A DNA stretch of 64,000 nt from Haliotis asinina (lineage: Eukaryota; Mollusca; Gastropoda; Lepetellida; Haliotidae), in assembly GCF_037392515.1 (NCBI RefSeq), contig NC_090280.1:23007118-23071117 (forward strand), written 5' to 3'. Under the pieces are notes generated by a model that saw nothing but the letters and a program-made list of their open reading frames with translations, was not told where the DNA came from and made no database searches. Position 1 is the first letter of the stretch; the number at the start of each line of letters is the position of its first letter. The translations under genes were made by a program, and so were the position numbers. This document shows, in pieces, positions 12,801-21,800 of this stretch.

Positions 12801-15800
12801 ATCATTCCAGTTAGGTATAAGGTGTGTTCTAAGTTTGTCATATTTTGGCAGAAACGTTTGAACTTTTTTGGTGTTTTGTTTTTCGTACCATTCGACAGAA
12901 CTCTAACTGAAGTAATCATCAACGATTAATACGATGTGCAAGGTCGGTGTTGCTGGGCAACAAGCCATTGTCTGTCCACTCCATATTACTCGCCTCCTTC
13001 CACAATATGAGGTAAAATGTGTTATATCTTACACGAGGTCAGAAAGAAGGCCCAGGAAGCTGGGTCAGAATGCGGTCCTTTGTGAACATAACTGTTATCA
13101 TAACTATTTTCTAGTAATTCATTCACACATGCTCTTGGCCGAAATCTGAAACCGGGACACCAAGCTCCCAACTGAGAACCATACTTTTATATCGTGGTCA
13201 GTGTTGATTGAGTTTGGTTTTACGCCCCTCTAATTGGCAATATTCCAGCAATATCACAGCAAGGGAGACGGAAAATGAACTTCACACAATGAACCCATGT
13301 AGAAAATCGAACCCGAGTGTTCGGTGGGGCCAGTGAAAGTTTTAGCCACTAGGCTGCCCCGCCGCCATTTCTGTATGATAAAGAAGTCTTGTGAGGACAT
13401 GTAACTAGATAAAGACATATCAGATCACAAAATCTTTAAAACGTCCTAAAGGACATGGTAGCGGTTGGTTTTATGATGTACATTCGTCTAGAATGGAAGA
13501 TAATGAGATCGTATTTTATATTAAAGAAACTGTTTATACTGTACGAATGGAACATTTCCATCAAAATACGATAGTCAGGCGTTCGTAAATCCAAACGAAT
13601 GTTTTAAACGTTCGTGGCATGTTTACGGTACTTCAGAAAACTGCCATTAAAATTAGAAGCGGCTTGTGGCAATCATGTGCTGCTACAAATATCAGTGATA
13701 ACGAAAGTCAACGTCTGTTATACATTTGTTGACTTCATGAAATTGGTGAAAAGACGAAATAGATGCCAATCGCAACATCCCATTACGAAGTCTCGAAGCT
13801 GGAACGTACCAGACCGGATTTGCAAATCCCATCAACGTACACAAGAACACCATATCTCGTTAAATTAACCACCTCAAAGCAATCATGAATGTGGGGTAGC
13901 CTTGTGGGTAAGGCCTTCCATGTGGGTTCGATTCCCAACATGGGTACAATGTGTGAAGCCAATTTCAAATGTTCTCAGCTATTGCTGGAATATTGCGAAA
14001 AGAGGCGCAAAACTAAACTACTTACTCACTCACTCACTCACTCACTCACTCACTCGTCTCTAGTATTGTGATCAACCTTCAGCTGTCGGTGTATAGCCCA
14101 TCTATAGCCCATTCTTCTGTCTCTAGTGATAGTCTGTATGATAGCGTACTAGTTTCAAATTAAGAGACGTGATAATCTAATATTTTACTGTCCAGTGATG
14201 ACAGCTTTACGTTAAAATTATATTGATTTTAATATTGATATAAATGAAATAGTTCTCGTCACGATATTGCTGCGATATAACTTGCAAAACATCGCAACAA
14301 TCGTGTCTTTTATCAACCTCACTGCCATATACTACTAACGATACTGCTGGACATGTGTATTCTATGTGCTGTTGATCGACCAAACAACATGAAATTAGAC
14401 ACCAAAGTATTTGTTCCTTTGTTGAGTAGGGAGTGAGTAAGGTGAGTGAGCTAAGTTTTACGCCGCACTCTACAATATTCCAGCTCTATGTGGCGGTCTG
14501 TAAATAATCGAGTCTGGACCAGACAATCCAGTGACCAACACCATGAGCATCGGTCTATGCAACTGGGAACCGATGACATGTGTCAACCAAGTCAGCGAGC
14601 CTGACCACACGATCCCGCCTTTGTTGAGAAGTCTGCACCGACGACGCCGACGTGCAGCATGGAGCAACACCTTGCATGTGTGGAGAAAATGGCGTTGTGT
14701 CAGGAGCAATGATGATTCGTGAATTCTCCCTCAATGCTGAAATTGTTGGTAGCCTGTCGTCTGACGTCAAATGAAGGATTGAGCACTTTAAGACAGGTCG
14801 ACAGGTTTGGTGTCGAAAGTGTGAAAGCGTGGGGAATCATATCCTTGGGAAGATCTACAGGGTGGCGGTTCAGGGAACTGGTGCAGGGACCATATTTTTC
14901 AAACGGCAGACATCGTAGGATCTTAATCCGATACAGCATCTTAGTGTTTGCATTGAGGTCAACATCAGACTGAAACACGTTTACAATGCATTGCGGGAAG
15001 AATGGCAGAGAAATCCACATAACATAGTACAGAGAAGTGATGATCGACAGCTCACTGAGTGGGCATCTTACGACAGGGCAGTTAGCATTGCCATTATGTG
15101 ATTATCACCATAATGTCATCTTTGTATCAATCAAAATGGATCAAATATGCAATTACGCGTATTTATTTTTCAAAGTTGGCCTTTATGTTTCTTTTCTGTA
15201 TCGTGTACTAATTATGCTGACATGTTTCAGCTTCTTATACCAACACTGTGGCCCGTGTCGGACAAAATGTCAACATGACCTGGAGTGTCAGTCAGTCAGT
15301 TCAGGATTTTAAGATAACATCTATCACATACAAACAACAGACACCCAACAGAAATGATTCCACTGTCCTGTTCATTGTGGATGAACATAAGCTTCAGTCT
15401 ACAAGTGTCAACACACACACAGAGAACGGGACGAGGATTCAGTTGAATGTCAGTACATCTATGGAGGGGAGGAAGCAAGTCATTCTCACATTCCACAGTG
15501 TTGACGTACAAGACGCCGGAGTCCCAAATATAAATATAAATTCCGCATCAAAAGCGTGTGTTTTTGAGACACATTGATAGAAATTTGACGGTCACAGGCA
15601 GATAATCTGCGAAATAATAATCCATACTTACACAGGAACTTTTATCATTATAGCATTATAGTTTAATGTCGTTTACACAGACGTCATTGCAAGAACTAAT
15701 TACGTTAGCGATGAAGCTATAAAGCTTCATCCTGTAAAAGAATCCAGATGAAATATATCTTATTATTGTTGAAGGGTAAACTATGACACTGGCCAATCTT

Positions 15801-18800
15801 CTTCCATGGCACTTTCATGAAGGTGTTGCTTGTGTTTTATGACACCTGACCTTCCTTTCTCCTTACAGATGTTTTGTAACACCTGACTTTCCCCTCTCAC
15901 TACAGACGCTTTATAACACCTGACCTTCTCTCCGTGCAGACGCTTTATAACACCTGACCTTCCTCTCTCCCTACAGACGTTTTATGGACAGTACCACGGA
16001 TGTGGTCAGCGATTCTGCCTCACTACATTCATTATCCATCTGTTATTGCTTCCTTGGGAATGCATAGAAGTTATGTCGGGAATGACGTTCACTAAGATCA
16101 ATTCATATATACTCTCCGTTCAAACGACATTCTGGCATATGATGACTTAATGTCACTGAATCTATCGTACAAATTCATATATCATTCATAATTAATAAGA
16201 ATAAGGACAAGATTACAACCATTTCCATTCATCTTTTCACAGAGAAACCATCAAAACCAAACATCATCACGACTGTCGCTGACCCTGTATCCGGTGATCC
16301 TGTCAACCTGACCTGTTCCACAACCTTCCGGAGTCTTCCTGCAGACCAGTCTCTGTACCGATATACTCTGAACACGTCCTACACCTGGAGGAGAAACAAC
16401 AGCAGTGTAGACAGCAGGGTAGACAACAGAGTGCACGTGGACGGACAATTCCTGACCATAGACTACGTCACCAAGGAGGACAAGGGAGTGTACTCTTGTC
16501 AATCTGGAGAAGAAGGACTACTGTCAGACTGGAGTCGGGGATACACACTCAGTGTTTTATGTGAGTTCAGTTTGAGTAATGTTGAAACAATAACTAGAAG
16601 CTAGATGTTTCTTCATATATAATCCTCAAAAAATCTTATTCTACTTCATGTGTTGTCACTATCAACGTTTGATGCCTAACTTCAAGTGAACATGAAGCTT
16701 GCCCATTCGATTATACACAGAAAGTACAAACTTCCTGAAACGGATTATTTATGGAAAGACCCGAGCTATTGTGTCTCGAGATATCGCCAGAGAAATTCCG
16801 ATCCGATTCATCATCACACCTTATCATATTGCAATTGCTCAGCCATTCTGCACATATACACATAAATAGAGATTATCACCTTCGCCTCTACTGATATCAA
16901 TTATATAAACAGAGTCTATATATTGATAGAGTTACAAAGGCGTTCCCAGGATATCTTTATTTTTATCCACGTGTGTGATATCAGTAGACTCGAGGTTGGG
17001 ATTCGAGTTATAATCAAATATCATTCTTCAATCTTGAATCCCTTTGGAAGACAGCCACACTAGATATATGGTGGCATGGTTATGACAGAAGAAAATTTCA
17101 AATTATTATTTCTGACCATCTCACATGCATTCCAGATGGACCTGACCAGATACACTTTGACGGCACAAGGGACAAGCTGCAGATAGAGGAAGGGAAACAT
17201 GTAACAGTGAGATGTTCTGCTGACTGTAACCCTGCCTGTTCTGTAACCTGGATGGAGATATCCAGACAGGTGGTGATTACAGGACACAGGGAGGCTGTGT
17301 TGTCTATAGCAGCTGTAGATGTGTCTCTGTCTGGACAGTACACGTGTCACGTCAACAACACCCATGGGAGTGCATCACGCAACCTGAAACTGGAGGTCCT
17401 CAGTAAGACCTGCACACATTCTTTAGTAACATAATATGTAACATTTAAAGTTGTATTTGGACAAAACCTGTAATGACACTATTCACAATTAGTAAACATT
17501 TCAACCCGTAGTACTCATTAAGAATTCAATTTTGACCATTATGCAATAGAAACATTACGCCAAGGTTCTCAGTTATCAGCTACAATCCCAGGAGCGTTGA
17601 CTCGTCACGCTTATAACCTAGGTTCGAATCTCCACATGGGTACAATATATGAGGCCCATTTTTGGTGGACCCCTTTGTGATGTTGCCAGAATATTGCTGA
17701 AAGCGGCGTGAAAAAAAAAGAAGTCAGACAGTCAGTCCAACAATCTCAAATGTTTCTGTTTGTCCTATAAACTGAAAATATACTATGAAAAGAAAACGTG
17801 CAACGTGACAAAAGGAAATATTATTATAGATGTCGTTTGGAAGTGCCACCGTATACCCTTTGTAATATTACGTATTGTGGAATACTGAGAGACATCCAAA
17901 GAAAGAACGTGCCATGCACACGTACAGAAAGTGGATACGGTATTGCCGATATAGTAGATCAGGTATTGCATATTTGCATTCAAAACAGGATTAGACACAT
18001 ACTAAACTTCATGGTACATATTAAATGTTTCAGTACGTGAGCTTAATGAATCTGGTGTCGTTTCCATGGTCCGCGTGGCTGCTATCTGCTCCGTCCTGAT
18101 CGTGGTCATCGTCGTTGTCGTCATAGTCGTTGTTTGTAGAAAACACAGACTCGGGGGTAATACGTGTGATGTGAGAGTGAATGAGAAGTGTTCCACGGCG
18201 GTATTTTAGAATCTTGCGTTCGTGTTTGTCTGTACGTGGTATTATTAAATTTATGTTATGCCATGATTCAGCTTGACTTTATAACCAAGGAATGCATACG
18301 TTCAAAAGCACTTCTTTCGCACTTCCAATTGCAAGTAGGGGCGGTGGGGAAGCCTAGTGGTTACAGTGTTTGCTCATCACGCCAAACACCTGGGTTCGAT
18401 TTCCGACATAGCCACATAGGAAAAATATGTGAAACCCATTACTGCTGTCCTGTCCTATTGCTGAAATGTTGCTAAAACTAAACTCAGTCACTTAGTTGCA
18501 AAATTTAGTACTTTAAGGTGTGTTGCGATTATTCCCTGCATGTGTTATTCTCTGCAATCTTAATAGCACGGTGTTCAGGCATTGATGTTAACAAGAAAGG
18601 AAGAAAGTCGCCTCTTTGTGGCGAAAAGGAACCTGAGTAAAGCCTTTAATGCAGTGTTTATACCCTTTAAGAGACACGATTATTGAGTGACATAAACTCA
18701 TCCGAGAAGTCATGTGAAATAAACGCCACCTGTGTTGTATCTACTTGATATTTTGCTCCGTTTCCTGACCTAACAATTGTGTAAAGAGTCTAGAATTGTT

Positions 18801-21800
18801 CTGCAAAATTAAATTTGGTATTTATGAATCGCCTGCGTGCAACTACACCAATAATTCGTTGATCGTATATTTGTCGTGTAACATTTTGCACGTGTAATTG
18901 TCTACTCCCTTTCAGGGAGGGGATGCATTCTTAATCGGTGAGTATAATGGCTTTGACATTTTCTGACACAGTCTTAATTGATAGTATGTCACAGATCAGG
19001 CTGCTGGTGGCTGGGAATAAATACGTACTGAGTTTTCATCTCTATTGACGTTTATGTATGCACAAGTATATTAATCCAGTACAACCACTTTTTTACTTGA
19101 TAAGTACGAAGCACGACCAGTCTTGTCTACACACACAAACGTGAACGTCAACATCGACTGGAAGTATGGTTCCTATCAGTGCGTCACCGACTGGGTTGTG
19201 ACGCATTTCTCAAATCATGGTTGTGGTTACTGCTGCTAGACACATATTAGATGATCCTGCGCACTAAACGCATTTGTGACAAGAGAGGTGGTACAACGAA
19301 TTGGGCGAGTACACTCGGCTGCTACAGGTAGCTTGACGATTATGCACGTGCAATACATGCTAACCGTGACATGAAATCAACACCGCTGCTGATTAACACC
19401 TGTCTCGCTACTGTGTAACACCTGTCTCGCTACTGTTTTACACCTGTCTCAATACTGTTAAACAGATTTAAACATATCAAAAAGTTAAATGAAACACAAT
19501 TAACTATATATAGTTATTATCTCTTTAATATTTAGCAGACGAAAAGTCAACTTTACCCATTAAAACAACACCGCATATTCCTTCGAATGATAAGACTGCA
19601 ATTTCAGGCATAAGATACTGATATTCCACGCTAACCTTTAGTTAAGACGAAGACATATAGATGATTGGGGCATTGACAACCATTTTAGATATTCAACAAT
19701 TTTGTTTAAAAAACCCCAAGGAAAATGTCATTTGCTTCGTGAAATGGATCGGTGGTCCTAAACATATTTGCTCAGTATATTTTGTTGATTCAATTCTTTG
19801 GGATTGTACCTGTTCCCAAATCGAGTGTGCTATAACAATTCATGCGTGAAACGCACGAGGAAAATGAACTTCTCGATATTGATCAGACAACCTGTCTCCC
19901 TCTTGTTTCAAGTGGATCGTTCTGTGGGGCGTTCCCAAGTATGCAAATTGGGGTCATTTGTCAGGTCGTGGATCATCTTATATGTGTTTACCAGTAGACG
20001 AATCACCACTAGCGACCACAGGTGACTTGAAACGCTTCACAGTACATTATGTCTAGATATAATGCACTGTGAAGAGTTTCAAGTCGTGGGTCATCTCAAA
20101 TTTTCATATTTAAAATAATCTGTAATCCTCGCAATGACACGAGTGCCTGTGCTAGAGACCACATTAGTACCTAGATGGCTGTCTCATGGCTAACATCCCT
20201 CAGTCTCCCAATAAATGGGAATCAAGTCCCGAATCAACTACCATTCATTTTATAGAGCTAATCGAAAGACTTTCGATTTGATTGATATCGTCAAATCATG
20301 GCTTACAAAATGTGGCACGACAACGGTATACTTCCTGTTGATAACGTCGATCGGTGACTGTTCTTCAGAACCGCAGCTACAATCTCATTCTAATGGTACT
20401 GGATAGAAACCCGTGAAATCTGAGTGAGTCAACCCATGTCTGTTAGAGGCGACTAACGGGATCGGGTGGACATGCTCGCTTATTTGGTTAACACATGCCA
20501 TTGTATCTCAGTTGCAAAGATCGATACTCATACTGTTCATCACTTGATTGTCTGGTCCAGACTCGATAATATAGATGAAATAGTGCTGTGTGCAACATTG
20601 AGAAAAACAAGTAAGCAAACAAAACTAGTGGAGAGTCGGACTCGCCAGTCTTTATTACTGACAGAGTACTTCTGTCTGTGTCATGGTATTACATGTTTCC
20701 AGACGAAACAGGACTCGATCATCAAGGCCATTGGTCTTTCTTGGTCTTTACTTTCCCAGTGGTCACTTACTTCCTCACTAGTCGACTAAAACAATTTTGG
20801 TGAATGTACAAGTTAGCACCGAGTCAACAACAGGACATTTCATGTTTTCTGCAAGTCTGTCTTGCCGGTGTAAAAACATTTCCCGTTATATCACTGTCGT
20901 TAGGAAACTACAGTTATGAAATTTTCAGCACGTTTACATGTATGTAATAGATTTTGTGAATCAATTACATTCCAGTGTGTTTGACTGTCTGTTTGGACAA
21001 ACTTAAACCTTTGTAAAATTCTGTCCGCAGCATTGTCACATACACCCGGGACTCAGGAGCAGACGGGGGCTACCAGGAGATAGTAGGTTGGTGTCATAAG
21101 TCATTTCTAACATATTAAATGAAATATGTAATACATCAGAAGACCTTTCTATAAAGGTTAAAAGGTTACCCATGAATCATTAAATACTTAATGTACCACG
21201 TATGAGTAACTATTCCTGTTTTTTCTTTATTCATTCTGAACATTTGAAAATTCACGACAAATGGTGGTTACCTATTTGAGCGCAGTTTCTTTTCCACTTG
21301 TAATTTCTGAAACGTGTTTAAAGAGTACCAAAGTCGCATATCGACGTGCAGTAATAAAGTCCTTAAGGGTTGACAAAGAACCATCTCTTTGAGTTCATCA
21401 TTAACCACAGAATATTGTAACTTTCAGAGACAGGATACGCTGATTATCGGTGAGTTTCAAATGAAATGAATAAACAGTTCATCGCCTCGAATAGCTGCCA
21501 AATTAATGCAGCATGAAGCAATACTCATTCATTTATTCTCCACAAAACGGTGTGACCTTGAACGACTTCAGAGTGAAACTACACAAAATCCACATCATAA
21601 TGTAATATTTTGTGTCAGTGACTTTGTGTGGACCTAATTATCTTTATAATGTCCTCATCATGTTTAATATTCATTTCCTCACATTTTCCTCGTGTTCAAT
21701 AATCACGTTCATCAGTCTGGTATCGTATCACAGGGAAGATGAAAATGACGGCAGCTACCAGGAAATAGAAGGTTGGTGTCTGAAGGTTAACTACGAGCAT

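Noticed and set aside
13891-13960. tRNA-like A and B boxes
   Set aside because: They belong to dispersed SINE copies with CACT tails; no intact cloverleaf is visible.
20027-20090. Hairpin considered as a small RNA gene
   Set aside because: A single short inverted repeat in an intron, without a conserved partner in gene B.
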